The position numbers were made by a program, and so were the translations under genes. This document shows, in pieces, positions 8,921 to 18,867 of a stretch of DNA of 64,000 nucleotides. Source of the stretch: Synechococcus sp. JA-3-3Ab (GTDB lineage Bacteria > Cyanobacteriota > Cyanobacteriia > Thermostichales > Thermostichaceae); the NCBI RefSeq assembly GCF_000013205.1, contig NC_007775.1:2104501-2168500 (forward strand). Reading direction: 5' to 3'. The first letter of the stretch is position 1; each line of letters opens with the position of its first letter. The notes below the pieces were generated by a model that had not been told where the DNA came from, ran no database searches, and saw only the letters and a list, made by a program, of their open reading frames with translations.

Positions 8921-8950
8921 CCGACAGAAACAATTTTTAACAACTATGAT
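8921..8950 (+). promoter_or_regulatory. Candidate sigma70-type promoter for gcvP
   Basis: CCGACA (8921-8926) and TATGAT (8945-8950) are separated by 18 bases, about 55 bases before the gcvP ATG. The -35 match is partial. No glycine-riboswitch sequence was recognised in the leader. Confidence 0.3.
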
Positions 8951-9004
8951 CGGGGAATAGCCTTTTGGCGGCTGACCGACTTTCCATCGCTTTTGTTTTG
9001 CCCC

Positions 9005-11935
9005 ATGTCCGACTCCACCATCCTCCATCCCCTCAGCCCCTCTGGACGGGAGACGCCTCAACCCCTCTCTGCCGTCGATGCCGAGCTGGAGCTGCTAGAG
9101 CAGCGAGAACTCTTCCTCTGGCGGCACATCGGGCCGGACGCCCAGCAAATCCGTCAGATGTTGCACGCCTTAGGGCTGAGCTCTCTACGGGAATTAGTGG
9201 ATAAGGCGGTACCGGCGGCCATCCGCAGCAGCCGACCCCTGGGCCTGGGATCCCCCTGCAGCGAGCAACAAGTATTGGCGGAGCTGAGGGCGATGGCGGC
9301 CCAGAACCAGGTGTGGCGCTCCTTTTTGGGTATGGGCTATTCCAACTGCCTGACGCCGCCGGTGATTCAGCGCAACATTCTGGAGAACCCCGGCTGGTAC
9401 ACCCAGTACACCCCCTACCAGGCGGAGATCGCCCAGGGGCGGCTAGAGGCCCTGCTCAATTTCCAGACGATGGTGATCGATCTAACAGGCATGGAGATCG
9501 CCAATGCCTCCCTGCTGGACGAAGCCACTGCCGCCGCCGAAGCGATGAGCCTGGCCTACACCTTAGCGGGCAAGCAATCCCCAGTTTTTTGGGTGGATCG
9601 CGGCTGCCATCCCCAGACGATTGCCGTCGTGCAGACGCGGGCAGAGCCCTTGGGGATCCAGGTGCGTGTGGCCGATCCTTCGCAGTTGGAGCTGGAGAAC
9701 GGCTTTGGATTGCTCTTGCAGTATCCCAACACCTATGGAGAGATCCGGGATTACCGCGAGCTGGTGGAGCGGGCCCACCAAAGGGGGATGGTGGTGGCCG
9801 TAGCTGCCGACTTGCTCAGCCTGACTCTCCTGCAGCCGCCGGGAGAATGGGGGGCGGACATCGTGGTGGGATCCACCCAGCGCTTTGGGGTGCCCCTGGG
9901 CTACGGCGGCCCCCATGCCGCCTACTTTGCCACTCGCGAGGCCCACAAACGGCTGCTGCCGGGGCGCCTGGTGGGGATCTCTCAGGATGCTCAGGGCAGG
10001 CCGGCCCTGCGCCTGGCTCTGCAAACCCGGGAGCAGCACATCCGCCGCGACAAGGCCACCAGCAACATCTGCACCGCCCAGGTGCTCTTGGCCGTGGTGG
10101 CCTCCATGTATGCCGTCTATCACGGCCCCCGAGGCCTGCGGCAAATCGCCGAACGCATCCACCGCCAGGCCCATCACCTAGCGGCCGCGATTCGCCAGCT
10201 GGGCTACAGGGTGGGGCCAGAGTATTTCTTCGACACGTTTTGGGTAAGGGCAGAGTCCCCCGCCCAGGTTGGGCAGATCCAAGAGCGGGCCGCCCAGCGG
10301 CGCATCAACCTGCGCCGGATCGACGAGATGACCCTGGGGATCAGCTTGGACGAGGCCACCACCGCTCAGGATCTGCGCGATCTCTGGCAGATCTTTGCCG
10401 GCTCTGAAGAGCCAGCCTGGGATGTCGAGGGCCTGGGTTTGGATGCCAACCAAAGCCTGCCCCCCCAGCTCTTGCGCACCACTCCCTACCTCACCCATCC
10501 GGTGTTCAACCGCCACCACTCGGAAACGGAGCTGCTGCGCTACATCCACCGCCTGCAGAGCCGGGATCTCTCCCTTGTCCACTCCATGATCCCCTTGGGC
10601 TCCTGCACCATGAAGCTGAACGCCACAGCCGAGATGCTGCCAATGACCTGGCCGGAGTTTGCCCAGCTCCATCCTTTTGTGCCCCTGGAACAAGCTCGCG
10701 GCTATCAAACCCTCTTTGCCCAGTTGGAGCAGATGCTGGCGGAGATCACGGGCTTTGCCGGCGTCTCCCTGCAGCCCAACGCCGGCTCCCAGGGGGAATA
10801 CGCCGGCTTGCTGGCCATTCGCCGCTACCACCAGGCGCGAGGGGAAAGCCAGCGGCAGGTGTGCCTGATCCCCACCTCTGCCCATGGCACCAACCCCGCC
10901 AGCGCTGTCATGGCTGGGATGCAGGTGGTGAGCGTGGCCTGCGACAGGGCCGGCAACATCGACCTCGAAGACCTGCGGGCCAAGGTGGAGCAGCACCGGG
11001 AACGCCTGGCTGCCCTGATGATTACCTACCCCTCCACCCATGGGGTGTTTGAGGAAGGGATCCGCCAGATTTGCCAGATGATCCACGAGGCCGGGGGGCA
11101 GGTGTACATGGATGGGGCCAACCTCAACGCCCAGGTGGGCCTCTGCCGTCCTGCGGAGCTGGGGGCCGATGTCTGCCACCTCAACCTGCACAAGACCTTC
11201 TGCATCCCCCACGGCGGCGGCGGGCCGGGGGTGGGGCCCATTGCCGTTGCCCGTCATCTGCTGCCGCATTTGCCCGGCCACCCCTTTTTGCCCGGCTGCA
11301 ACGGCCCGGTCAGCGCCGCCCCCTGGGGCAGTGCCAGCATCCTGCCCATTGCCTGGGCCTACATCCGCCTCATGGGATCCGCCGGCCTTACCCTAGCTAC
11401 CCAAGTGGCCCTCCTCAATGCCAATTACATCGCCAAGCGGCTGGATCCCTACTACCCGGTGCTCTACAAAGGGCCGGGGGGATGGGTGGCCCACGAGTGC
11501 ATCCTGGACCTGCGCCCCCTCAAGAAAAGCGCCGGCATTGAGGTGGAGGATGTAGCCAAGCGGCTAATGGACTACGGCTTCCACGCCCCCACCATCTCCT
11601 GGCCGGTGCCGGGGACAATGATGGTGGAGCCCACCGAGAGCGAATCCCTAGAAGAGCTGGATCGCTTCTGTGAGGCAATGATCGCCATTCGCCAGGAGAT
11701 TGCTGCCATCGAGCGGGGCGAGATGGATCCCGTGCGCAATCCCCTTAAACTTGCCCCCCACACCGCCGAGGTAGTGGCCGCCGACCACTGGGATCGCCCC
11801 TACCCTCGCTCCCTAGCCGCCTATCCCCTCCCGTGGGTCAAGGAGCGCAAGTTCTGGCCCAGCGTCAGCCGCATTGACAACGCCTACGGGGATCGTCACC
11901 TGGTGTGCAGTTGTCAGCCCTGGCTGGAAGGCTAA
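9005..11935 (+). CDS. gcvP: Glycine dehydrogenase (decarboxylating), P protein
   Basis: The 976-residue product matches the full-length homodimeric P protein, which decarboxylates glycine and passes the aminomethyl group to lipoylated GcvH in photorespiratory glycine cleavage. The PLP lysine lies in [17 protein letters not shown] (about residue 730). [11 protein letters not shown] and the SYIRRH-equivalent FLWRHIGPD near the N-terminus are also family features. ATG 9005 is preferred over an in-frame TTG at 8993. gcvT and gcvH are not in the window. The gene ends eight bases from the convergent coiled-coil gene. Confidence 0.96.
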   Translation: MSDSTILHPLSPSGRETPQPLSAVDAELELLEQRELFLWRHIGPDAQQIRQMLHALGLSSLRELVDKAVPAAIRSSRPLGLGSPCSEQQVLAELRAMAAQNQVWRSFLGMGYSNCLTPPVIQRNILENPGWYTQYTPYQAEIAQGRLEALLNFQTMVIDLTGMEIANASLLDEATAAAEAMSLAYTLAGKQSPVFWVDRGCHPQTIAVVQTRAEPLGIQVRVADPSQLELENGFGLLLQYPNTYGEIRDYRELVERAHQRGMVVAVAADLLSLTLLQPPGEWGADIVVGSTQRFGVPLGYGGPHAAYFATREAHKRLLPGRLVGISQDAQGRPALRLALQTREQHIRRDKATSNICTAQVLLAVVASMYAVYHGPRGLRQIAERIHRQAHHLAAAIRQLGYRVGPEYFFDTFWVRAESPAQVGQIQERAAQRRINLRRIDEMTLGISLDEATTAQDLRDLWQIFAGSEEPAWDVEGLGLDANQSLPPQLLRTTPYLTHPVFNRHHSETELLRYIHRLQSRDLSLVHSMIPLGSCTMKLNATAEMLPMTWPEFAQLHPFVPLEQARGYQTLFAQLEQMLAEITGFAGVSLQPNAGSQGEYAGLLAIRRYHQARGESQRQVCLIPTSAHGTNPASAVMAGMQVVSVACDRAGNIDLEDLRAKVEQHRERLAALMITYPSTHGVFEEGIRQICQMIHEAGGQVYMDGANLNAQVGLCRPAELGADVCHLNLHKTFCIPHGGGGPGVGPIAVARHLLPHLPGHPFLPGCNGPVSAAPWGSASILPIAWAYIRLMGSAGLTLATQVALLNANYIAKRLDPYYPVLYKGPGGWVAHECILDLRPLKKSAGIEVEDVAKRLMDYGFHAPTISWPVPGTMMVEPTESESLEELDRFCEAMIAIRQEIAAIERGEMDPVRNPLKLAPHTAEVVAADHWDRPYPRSLAAYPLPWVKERKFWPSVSRIDNAYGDRHLVCSCQPWLEG

Positions 11936-11943
11936 CCCTCAGA

Positions 11944-12726
11944 TCAAGCCGCTTGTGGTTTCACTTGGACCAGCTCTGAGCAAGAGGAGAGGAGTTGCTC
12001 GGCCTCTTGCATAAGGCGCTCAGTCTCTGGCAGCGAGGCCAGCACCAGGGGCAGCACCTCCTCATCGGCCTTGACGGCATTCTCGGTTTCTTGCAGGAGA
12101 TTGATCGAGTCCTCGGTAAGCAGGTCAGCCACCTGCGACAGTTGCGCCTTCAGCGAGGCGTTCTCTCGCTCCAATTGCGCCAGCCGCGCTTGCAGGCTAT
12201 CCACTTGCCGATCTCGCTCTCCCAGGGCTGCTTCCAGCTCACGGTTGCGGGCCTCCAACGCTTGGCGGGCTGCCTCTGCTTGGTTCAGCCGTTCTGTCAA
12301 GCTGGCCAATTCCTCCTCCAAACTGGTGAGGCGACTCAACTGTTGCAAAAGTTGGGCATTCTCTGCTTCCAGTTTTTCAATCAACGCCTGAGCGCTCAAC
12401 AGATCTGCTTTGGTGGACTCCAGCTCGTGACAGACTTGGTCATAGTTGGCAATCAGCTCGCCCAGCCGAGCTTCTCTCTCCCGAAGTTCTTCTCGCAGGG
12501 AACGGACCAAGCGATCCCTTTGTTCGACGCCCTGTTGTAACTGTTCGACGTCCTGCCGCAGGATAGGCAGTTCATCCAAAGCTTTCCGGGCCGTGACCAG
12601 AAGCCTCCTGAAGCTCTTCTGCAGGCGGCTGTGGGAGTGATCTAATTTGGCGAAGGCTTCGTTGAGCGAGAGATAAGCCTCGCACAGTTTCGTGTAGCGC
12701 TGGGCCAGAAAAGTAGGGTGATCCAT
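11944..12726 (-). CDS. Coiled-coil protein of unknown function
   Basis: The 260-residue protein starts at ATG 12726. Residues about 45-220 are an almost continuous heptad-rich coiled coil dense in Leu, Glu, Gln and Arg (ELREREARLGELIANYDQV, EKLEAENAQLLQQL). The first 40 residues (PTFLAQRYTKLCEAYLSLNEAF) look like a folded cap and the C-terminus is acidic. No membrane segment is visible. Such proteins often act as structural or scaffold elements, but nothing here assigns a role. The + strand shadow frames are rejected. Confidence 0.75.
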   Translation of the reverse strand: MDHPTFLAQRYTKLCEAYLSLNEAFAKLDHSHSRLQKSFRRLLVTARKALDELPILRQDVEQLQQGVEQRDRLVRSLREELREREARLGELIANYDQVCHELESTKADLLSAQALIEKLEAENAQLLQQLSRLTSLEEELASLTERLNQAEAARQALEARNRELEAALGERDRQVDSLQARLAQLERENASLKAQLSQVADLLTEDSINLLQETENAVKADEEVLPLVLASLPETERLMQEAEQLLSSCSELVQVKPQAA

Positions 12727-13043
12727 AATGCAGAGTCCAGGTGGGGGTGCCATGTCCATTTTATGCCGCTCATTCTATCGACCCAAGCCGGAAAAGAGGT
12801 TATTCGCTACAACAACCGTGGGATTAATTTTACTTTAAGATTTTCCTCTCTCTGGGCAAACAGCTCACGTCCTGCCCCGACAAGATTCAAACTCTCTGGC
12901 AAAAACAAAGGGGCAAAAGCGGCCCTCAAGAGTGGCACATTTTTACCCCTATCGAGGAGATTATATTTAGCGTCTGGAGCAAAGGATTCAAAATTAAAAC
13001 ACTAGATATGGTTCAAACGCGCCTAGAGGGAGCATCTCCTGGC
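12727..13043. other. Intergenic region, nothing recognised
   Basis: About 317 bases, more AT-rich than the surroundings, lie between two leftward genes. An open + frame overlaps it but has no ribosome site or family resemblance. Promoter elements for the coiled-coil gene are presumably here but I could not pick a convincing pair. Confidence 0.5.
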
Positions 13044-14444
13044 TCAGGCAGGCCGCGCATCCGGGATCCCTAGCTTCTCCAAATAGGCGGCTGCCCGCAG
13101 CAGTTTGGCTTCTTGATAGGGGGCGGCCACCAGTTGTACGCCAAAGGGCAGGGATCCGCTCTCGCGCAACGGCACTGAAAGCACCGGCAGGCCGATAAAC
13201 GAGAGGGGCTGAGTGTAGAGGCCGAGGTTGGGCCGGGTGAGAACTTCTACCCCATCGATCACCATCTTCTCTTGGCCAAGTAAGGGGGCAGAGCAGGGGG
13301 TGGTGGGGGCAATGAACAGATCGATCTCCTGAAAAATGGTCTGCACCTGCTGGCGGTACCAGCGGCGAAAGCGCTGCGCCTGCAAGATCCAACTGGCGGG
13401 CAGCAAAGCTCCGGCCAAAAAGCGATCCCGGGTGGCCGGATCGAAGTCGTGGGGGCGAGTTCGCAGGTTGGGCAGGTGCAGGTTGGCTCCCTCGGCAGCC
13501 GTGATCAGGTAGGCGGCGGCGCGGGCGCGCTGGGCTTCCGGGATCCGCACAGTCTGGCGGGCCCCCAGGGCTTGGGCCACTTTTTCTACTCCGGCCAAGA
13601 TGGGGAGCTCTGCCCCTCGGGCAAAGTAATCATCCGCCACCGCGATGCGCAAGCCTTCGATCCCCTGCCCCAACTGCCCAAAGGTGGGATCCACAGGACG
13701 CCGGGTACAGACGGGATCTTGGGGATCCGGCCCTTGCATAACATCGAAGCTGAGGGCAATATCGGCCACCGAACGGGCCAAGGGGCCCACGTGGTCGAAG
13801 CTGGGGGCAAACAGAGCCACCCCTGCCCGCGACAGACGGCCATAGGTGGGCTTGAGGCCGTAGACGCCACACAAAGAGGCCGGTACCCGAATCGAGCCGT
13901 TGGTGTCGCTGCCCAGGGCAAGGGGCACCAAACCTCCTGCCACCGCTGCTGCCGAGCCGCCAGAGGATCCCCCCGCACTGCGGTTGAGATCGTGGGGGTT
14001 GTGGGTGGGGCCGTAGTGGCTGTTTTCGGTGACGAAGCCATAGGCGTACTCGTCCATATTGAGGGTGCCCACCAAGATCGCCCCTGCCTGCTTGAGACGA
14101 GCCACCACCGTTGCATCTTGGATGGCCGGGGGATTCTCGCGGTTGATCGCCGAGCCAGCTAGGGTGGTGAGGCCGGCCACGTCAAACAAGTTCTTGACGG
14201 CAAAGGGCACCCCTGCCAGCGGGCCCACCGGGATCCCTTGAGCCACCTGTCGATCCACCTGCTCCGCCGCTTGTAAGGCCGATTCCTCCAAGACAGCTGT
14301 AAAGGCATTGAGCTGGGGATCCCGCCGGCGAATCCGCTCCAGACAGGCGGCCACCACCGCTTGGGCGCTCACGGATCCCTGGCGGACAGCCCTGGCAATA
14401 GAGACCGCGTCAGCGCTGCCGAGAAGGTAGGGATCCCCGGTCAT
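13044..14444 (-). CDS. AtzE-type amidase (amidase signature family)
   Basis: The 466-residue protein has the Ser-Ser-Lys amidase triad: Lys in FAVKNLFDVAG, the Gly/Ser-rich RSAGGSSGGSAAAVA and the nucleophile region GSDTNGSIRVPASLCGVYGLKPTYGRLS. The family includes GatA, but this gene lacks GatB/GatC partners and instead overlaps by ATGA with a DUF4089-like small gene. That pairing is the arrangement of AtzE and AtzG, the 1-carboxybiuret hydrolase complex in which AtzG replaces GatC. The substrate in this organism is unknown; a GatA paralogue is the alternative. Confidence 0.8.
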   Translation of the reverse strand: MTGDPYLLGSADAVSIARAVRQGSVSAQAVVAACLERIRRRDPQLNAFTAVLEESALQAAEQVDRQVAQGIPVGPLAGVPFAVKNLFDVAGLTTLAGSAINRENPPAIQDATVVARLKQAGAILVGTLNMDEYAYGFVTENSHYGPTHNPHDLNRSAGGSSGGSAAAVAGGLVPLALGSDTNGSIRVPASLCGVYGLKPTYGRLSRAGVALFAPSFDHVGPLARSVADIALSFDVMQGPDPQDPVCTRRPVDPTFGQLGQGIEGLRIAVADDYFARGAELPILAGVEKVAQALGARQTVRIPEAQRARAAAYLITAAEGANLHLPNLRTRPHDFDPATRDRFLAGALLPASWILQAQRFRRWYRQQVQTIFQEIDLFIAPTTPCSAPLLGQEKMVIDGVEVLTRPNLGLYTQPLSFIGLPVLSVPLRESGSLPFGVQLVAAPYQEAKLLRAAAYLEKLGIPDARPA

Positions 14445-14629
14445 GGCTGAGGGTCAAAGGTGGGATCTGGCTCAACTATCGGCGGCAACGGGAACTCCAG
14501 CACCTGTTGAGCAATGGGCAGAAAGCGGGCAAAATTTTCGATCACCCCTGCTCGGTGTTCAGGATGCAGGGGCAGTTGCAGCAGTTGGGCCATCTGGTCG
14601 ACGTAGGTTTCCGGATCCCAGGGTTGCAT
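14441..14629 (-). CDS. AtzG-like small subunit (DUF4089)
   Basis: Starting at ATG 14629, the 62-residue product (WDPETYVDQMAQLLQLPLHPEHRAGVIENFARF) matches the DUF4089 pattern, a two-helix protein related in role to GatC. Its stop overlaps the start of the AtzE-like gene by ATGA, which implies translational coupling and a complex. A longer upstream frame to 14710 is less likely. Confidence 0.7.
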   Translation of the reverse strand: MQPWDPETYVDQMAQLLQLPLHPEHRAGVIENFARFLPIAQQVLEFPLPPIVEPDPTFDPQP

Positions 14630-14722
14630 GGTTCTAGGGTCAGCAGGCCGGTTGCGGCAAAGATACCACAAGCTCGCCTGCGAACACCACCAGGCAGCCT
14701 CCAACAACAAGACCGTCGTTGG

Positions 14723-15331
14723 CTAGGGAGCGGCCATCTGCACAGCGTTGCCCTGCAGCGACCAGAAGCGCTCGTTGGGCAAGACAGGGCGGGTTATCGC
14801 CTGCCGTTCCAGCTCATTCAAAGCAACGCGACGGCTATGTGCAGAGCGATTGGAAGCAGCGCTGGCTTGCAGGCGTTTGCGGAACAGACGCAACTGCTGC
14901 TGCTCTGCAGCGGGGGAAACATGCTGGGCAAAGAGGGGATGCAAGAGCTTCTCTTCCTGCTCGAACTGGGCCCGCAACTGCCGATAGAAGTGAAGAGCAG
15001 AAGTGGGATCCAACTGCTGCGGGTCGCGCTCCGCCTGGTGCAAAAAGCGCGTCAGCTCCGGGATCTGATCCCGCAACTGCTGCTCCAGCCGGTCAATTTG
15101 GGCGCTGCGGTGGGGATCCGCCGCCAGAGCCGTCCTGAGCAGCGGGTAAAGGACATGGCGCTCCAGTTGAATGTGGCGGGAGAGGCGCTGCCGCAACCTT
15201 TGCACACAGAGACGCCGCTGCTCCAGATCTAACTCCGGAGCTCGAGAGAGGCGAGCCAAGAACTGCAGGGTAACACGGTGCTGTTCAGCACAAAGGACAA
15301 CCAGTGTACCGGCAGAGGCCGAAGGAGACAT
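14723..15331 (-). CDS. Hemerythrin-like domain protein
   Basis: The 202-residue all-helical protein has a His/Glu pattern of HHE domains: EQHRVTLQFL (His18), SRHIQLERHVLYPLL (His53, Glu57, His59) and HFYRQLRAQFEQEEKLLHPLF. These residues normally bind a non-heme di-iron centre that senses or binds O2, NO or iron. The C-terminal 40 residues are extra. It lies 93 bases upstream of the AtzG-like gene in the same direction; a functional link is not evident. Confidence 0.75.
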   Translation of the reverse strand: MSPSASAGTLVVLCAEQHRVTLQFLARLSRAPELDLEQRRLCVQRLRQRLSRHIQLERHVLYPLLRTALAADPHRSAQIDRLEQQLRDQIPELTRFLHQAERDPQQLDPTSALHFYRQLRAQFEQEEKLLHPLFAQHVSPAAEQQQLRLFRKRLQASAASNRSAHSRRVALNELERQAITRPVLPNERFWSLQGNAVQMAAP

Positions 15332-15477
15332 AGCAGCTCACCGGAGAGAGGGCTTCACTTTAGCTTAACTTTGTCAAGACACGGCAGCTTGCGTAAGGGT
15401 ACGGGACTGGTGCAGGTGTCTTGGATACACTCAGACAGCAATTCCGGCAAAAGCTGCCCAGATCTGCACTCCGGTCG

Positions 15478-16350
15478 CTAGGCTTGCACAGGCCAGCGGC
15501 GTTTCCAGGCGGAAGTGGGCTCAAGGGGTGAAGTTTGCTGTTCTCGCTGGCGTTGCAGCCGAATCTGGGCTCTATCCCCTTGCAAGGTAGGATCCCGGTA
15601 GGGCACCGCGGCGCGGGTTCGCAGGTGCTCCCACTCCATGGGCGAGAGGGGCGGCAGGTGATGCGGTTGGGGCGAGGCCACCGTGCCCGGCCAGGGGCGG
15701 CCCACCGGCGGCGTCGAGCCAATGAATAGCCCCGCCTCCAGCAAGGCCGCCCGCACCGCCGCCGCACAGGAATAGGTGGCCAGGATCCCGCTGGGGCGCA
15801 TTCGCTCGGCCACTGCCCGCAAGAAGTCCACCGTCCACAGCTCCGGGCAAACCGAAGGGGAGAAGGGATCCAAAAACACCGCATCCGCCCATCCCGGCGG
15901 CACCTGGAGCAGGGTTTGCCGGGCATCTCCCCACAGCAGGGTTCCCCGCCAGCGCGGCGATTGCCAGGATCCCTGCTCGATCAAGTGTTGCCACTCCTGG
16001 CCAAAGCTCCAGGTGGATCCCACCCCCACCTGCCAGGCCTGGCGGGGCACCTCTGGGGATCGCTCCAGGCCAATGACTTCCACAGGGCAATCGGGCCGCA
16101 CCTGCCAAATCGTCTCCAAGGCCAGGCCGGAGTTGTAGCCGAGGCCAAAGCAAATATCCAAGAGGCGAATGGGATCGTCCGGATCCCGCTCCAACGGCAG
16201 GCGATCCAGCCGGCAAGGGCGGACAAACTTCTCCAGCGCTTCCTGGGCAGCGCCGCTGGTGTTATGGAAAGCCTGCCCGAACTCTTGGGAGAAAAAGGTC
16301 AGGGATCCATCCCCTGTGGTCAACACCTGCCACTGGGTTTCTGCGGTCAT
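15478..16350 (-). CDS. MnmD-like tRNA-modifying methyltransferase
   Basis: The 290-residue protein carries FHNTSGAAQEALEKFV near residues 28-43 and the SAM-binding LLDICFGLGYNSGLA, both typical of the MnmC methyltransferase domain (MnmD). DAVFLDPFSPSVCPELWT matches the catalytic DxxxxDxFxP region. MnmD methylates aminomethyl-uridine at position 34 of tRNA. The FAD-dependent half of bifunctional MnmC is absent, as in other single-domain MnmD proteins. mnmE, which acts in the same modification route, is at 35299-36678. Confidence 0.85.
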   Translation of the reverse strand: MTAETQWQVLTTGDGSLTFFSQEFGQAFHNTSGAAQEALEKFVRPCRLDRLPLERDPDDPIRLLDICFGLGYNSGLALETIWQVRPDCPVEVIGLERSPEVPRQAWQVGVGSTWSFGQEWQHLIEQGSWQSPRWRGTLLWGDARQTLLQVPPGWADAVFLDPFSPSVCPELWTVDFLRAVAERMRPSGILATYSCAAAVRAALLEAGLFIGSTPPVGRPWPGTVASPQPHHLPPLSPMEWEHLRTRAAVPYRDPTLQGDRAQIRLQRQREQQTSPLEPTSAWKRRWPVQA

Positions 16351-16487
16351 GGGCTATTGCAAGTCTCTATTTCCAGCTTGGCGATTCTTTGATAGCTTGA
16401 GAACGTTAAGATGAGTTTCGCAGCTCACCGGCAGGGCTTACAGATTCAGCTCTGGCCATCCCTAGCTAGGGGGGTACCTCAGCGGCT

Positions 16488-17432
16488 ATGTCTTTACTGG
16501 ATTGGTTTGCCGAGCGGCGCAAGCAGACTTCCCTTAACTTGACCGGCAGCAGCCCCTTCGACAAAGAGCGGCAAGTGCGGGAGATCGCCGACGGCCTGTG
16601 GCAGAAGTGTCCGGCTTGCGACGCCCTCACCTACACCAAGGATCTGCAGCAGAACTGGCAGGTTTGCCCGAGCTGCGGCTATCACCATCGCATCACGGCC
16701 CCGCAGCGGCTGCAGCAGCTTTTGGATCCCGGCTCCTGGCAGCCCCTTGACGAGCACCTGGCCCCCACCGATCCGCTGCACTTTTTCGACCAAAAGCCCT
16801 ACGCCGAGCGACTGGCCTCTTATCAGGAGCGCACCCAACTTAAAGATGCCGTCTTGACCGGGCTGGGCAGCTTGGAAGGGATCCCAGTGGCGATGGGCGT
16901 GATGGACTTCCGCTTTATGGGCGGCAGCATGGGCTCGGTGGTGGGCGAGAAGATCACCCGTCTTACCGAACGAGCTACCCGCGATCACCTGCCCCTAGTC
17001 ATCTTCTCCGCCTCGGGGGGAGCCCGCATGCAGGAAGGGATCCTCAGCTTGATGCAAATGGCCAAAACGGCAGCCGCTCTGCAAAGGCACCGCGAGGCCG
17101 GGCAATTGTTCATCTCTGTGCTCACCCATCCCACCTATGGGGGGGTGACTGCCAGCTTTGCCATGTTGGGGGATTTGATCCTGGCCGAACCCGGCGCCCA
17201 GGTGGGGTTTGCCGGGCCCAATGTTATTGAGCAAACCATCGGCAAGGGCAAGCTGCCGGAGGGCTTCCAGACGGCCGAATATCTGCTGGCCCACGGGCTC
17301 ATCGACGCAATTGTGCCGCGAACCGAGCTGCGCAGGCGCCTGGCCCAGTTGCTGGCCATGCACCGTCCTCGCCTGCGTATGTCCCTTCCCGCCCTCGAGC
17401 CGACTTATGCGCTCGATCCGGCCAGGATCTGA
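16488..17432 (+). CDS. accD: Acetyl-CoA carboxylase carboxyltransferase beta subunit
   Basis: The 314-residue product has the N-terminal zinc ribbon with Cys41, Cys44, Cys60 and Cys63 (CPAC...CPSC) and then a crotonase-like carboxyltransferase domain with [24 protein letters not shown] and [15 protein letters not shown]. With AccA (60103-61098) it forms the carboxyltransferase that makes malonyl-CoA, the first step of fatty-acid synthesis. As is usual in cyanobacteria, accD and accA are not adjacent. A repeat and a hairpin follow the stop. Confidence 0.97.
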   Translation: MSLLDWFAERRKQTSLNLTGSSPFDKERQVREIADGLWQKCPACDALTYTKDLQQNWQVCPSCGYHHRITAPQRLQQLLDPGSWQPLDEHLAPTDPLHFFDQKPYAERLASYQERTQLKDAVLTGLGSLEGIPVAMGVMDFRFMGGSMGSVVGEKITRLTERATRDHLPLVIFSASGGARMQEGILSLMQMAKTAAALQRHREAGQLFISVLTHPTYGGVTASFAMLGDLILAEPGAQVGFAGPNVIEQTIGKGKLPEGFQTAEYLLAHGLIDAIVPRTELRRRLAQLLAMHRPRLRMSLPALEPTYALDPARI

Positions 17433-17478
17433 GATGGGGAGCCAAGGTTGGATCCCTCTGCCTGCAGGCGGAGCGGCT

Positions 17479-17520
17479 AGCTCCCCTCTCCCAAAGGGAG
17501 AGGGGTAGGGGGTGAGGGAT
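17479..17520. repeat. Intergenic C/G hairpin repeat, copy 2
   Basis: CTCCCCTCTCCC pairs with the GGGAGAGGGG arm, followed by a GGGGGTGAGGG arm. It has the same layout as the copies at 6717, 24848 and 44172, and lies 46 bases past the accD stop. Confidence 0.8.
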
Positions 17521-17608
17521 TGCTCCCCGTCTGAAGAGGAAGTGAGGGTAGCTGCCTCAACGCTGGGCCCCGCAGACAATCTCAACCAGTTGGAAATTGC
17601 CATGGCAA

Positions 17609-17623
17609 AGAGGGATACCCTCT
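17609..17623 (+). terminator. Candidate terminator downstream of accD
   Basis: AGAGGG (17609-17614) and CCCTCT (17618-17623) form a perfect six-base stem with a three-base loop, followed by CTTTCTG. The T-run is weak, so termination is only a suggestion. Confidence 0.35.
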
Positions 17624-17711
17624 CTTTCTGCATAAGAGGGATTTCCTGCCGAGGGGGTAATAGCAGCAACCGATGGTGCTAAGGTGGGGCATGAGGTCTT
17701 GACTGGAAACG

Positions 17712-18086
17712 ATGGATTTTAAGCTGCGCATCCGTACTGCCGAAACCCCCCAGGGGCAAAAGCTGGCAATCGTGCCCTTAGAGGGTCGCTTTGACGCCAA
17801 AGCCGCTTCTGAAGTCCGGCAGTTGCTGCAGCAGGTTTTGGATTTTGGCTACCACAACCTGTTGATCGACATGTCGGCGGTTACCTTTATGGATAGCTCC
17901 GGCCTGGGAGTGCTGATCTCGGCCTTGCGCAAGTGCCGGGCTGCCGGCGGCAACCTCAGCCTCTGTTGCGTTCCCGAAAGTGTCTCCCTTGTCCTCAGCC
18001 TCACCTCCATGGAAAAGGTCTTGACCTGTTTTGACGACCTAGAGACGGGCATCGCCAACTTCTCCACCGCTTCTTCCGCTCGCTAG
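17712..18086 (+). CDS. STAS-domain anti-sigma-factor antagonist-like protein
   Basis: The 124-residue protein is a single STAS domain: EGRFDAKAASEVRQLL, LLIDMSAVTFMDSSGLGVLISALR and a C-terminal helix. The Ser-Ser of MDSSGLG corresponds to the phosphorylation site used by SpoIIAA/RsbV-type antagonists in partner-switching. No anti-sigma kinase, phosphatase or sigma gene lies beside it. It may instead regulate a transporter or another output. Confidence 0.85.
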   Translation: MDFKLRIRTAETPQGQKLAIVPLEGRFDAKAASEVRQLLQQVLDFGYHNLLIDMSAVTFMDSSGLGVLISALRKCRAAGGNLSLCCVPESVSLVLSLTSMEKVLTCFDDLETGIANFSTASSAR

Positions 18087-18168
18087 GCCGACATTCCTTT
18101 TTGATTTGCTTCGATGCCCTTCCTGCGCTGCTGACCTGGTTCCCAGGATTCGTTGAGAATGCTCAGCC

Positions 18169-18867
18169 ATGCCCCAAACCGGCCTCGATACCTTTCAGCT
18201 TCTTTACCAGCACCACCGTGGCCCCAGCTTTTGCGAGCGCATGCTGGCCACGGCTCCTGGGCGCTTCAACGAGGCCTTTTGGCGGTTTTGGCAGCAGCAC
18301 GTTGAGCCTTGCTTGCCTGCTGCGCCCTGCCTGCTGGATCTGGGAACGGGGCCGGGGTATGTCCTCCGGCAGTGGGCCCAGCGCTACCCCGGCGGACAGT
18401 TGATCGGCGTAGATCTGATGCCCTACATGTTGGAGCGGGCTAAAGCCGACCTCAAAGACATCCCCGGCATCCAACTGCTGCAAGCGGACCTCCACGATCC
18501 CCATTTGCCCCTGCCCGATAGCAGCGTTGACGCGGCCCAGGCGGTGGTGGTGATCCACGAGATGGTGCAGCCGGTGCGCCTGTTGCAAGCGGTGCGGCGT
18601 CTACTCAAGCCAGGGGGACGATTTTTGCTAGTGGACTGGGTGCGCGCCCCCCTCAGCCTCTACTTCGATGCCGCCACCGAGGTCCAACTGTTTCAGCCGG
18701 ACACCCCCCTAGATACCTTGGTGGATCAATTTACCCACTTCTACGAGCACAACCGCTTCAGCGCCGAGGACTTGGCCTGGCTGTTGGAGAAGGTTGGTTT
18801 AAGAGTCGTGGCCCAGGAGCTCTACGGGCAAAATCGCTTTGTGCGTCTTGTGGCCGAAAAGCCCTAG
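18169..18867 (+). CDS. Class I SAM-dependent methyltransferase
   Basis: The 232-residue protein has motif I LLDLGTGPGYVL, the acidic residue after strand beta-2 (LIGVDLMPYML), a LPLPDSSVDAA motif and VRRLLKPGGRFLLVDW, the Methyltransf_11 pattern. The substrate cannot be predicted. Its TAG stop shares the palindrome CTAG with the stop of the convergent K+-channel gene, a four-base 3' overlap. Confidence 0.85.
   Translation: MPQTGLDTFQLLYQHHRGPSFCERMLATAPGRFNEAFWRFWQQHVEPCLPAAPCLLDLGTGPGYVLRQWAQRYPGGQLIGVDLMPYMLERAKADLKDIPGIQLLQADLHDPHLPLPDSSVDAAQAVVVIHEMVQPVRLLQAVRRLLKPGGRFLLVDWVRAPLSLYFDAATEVQLFQPDTPLDTLVDQFTHFYEHNRFSAEDLAWLLEKVGLRVVAQELYGQNRFVRLVAEKP

Noticed and set aside
8857-9004. Possible glycine riboswitch before gcvP
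   Set aside because: None of the conserved core sequences I know for glycine aptamers is present in this leader.
10178-11281. Long leftward frame of 367 residues
   Set aside because: Antisense shadow of gcvP, produced by biased third-codon positions in a GC-rich gene.
12718-13005. Rightward 95-residue open frame
   Set aside because: It overlaps the start of the coiled-coil gene, has no ribosome site and shows no domain-like pattern.
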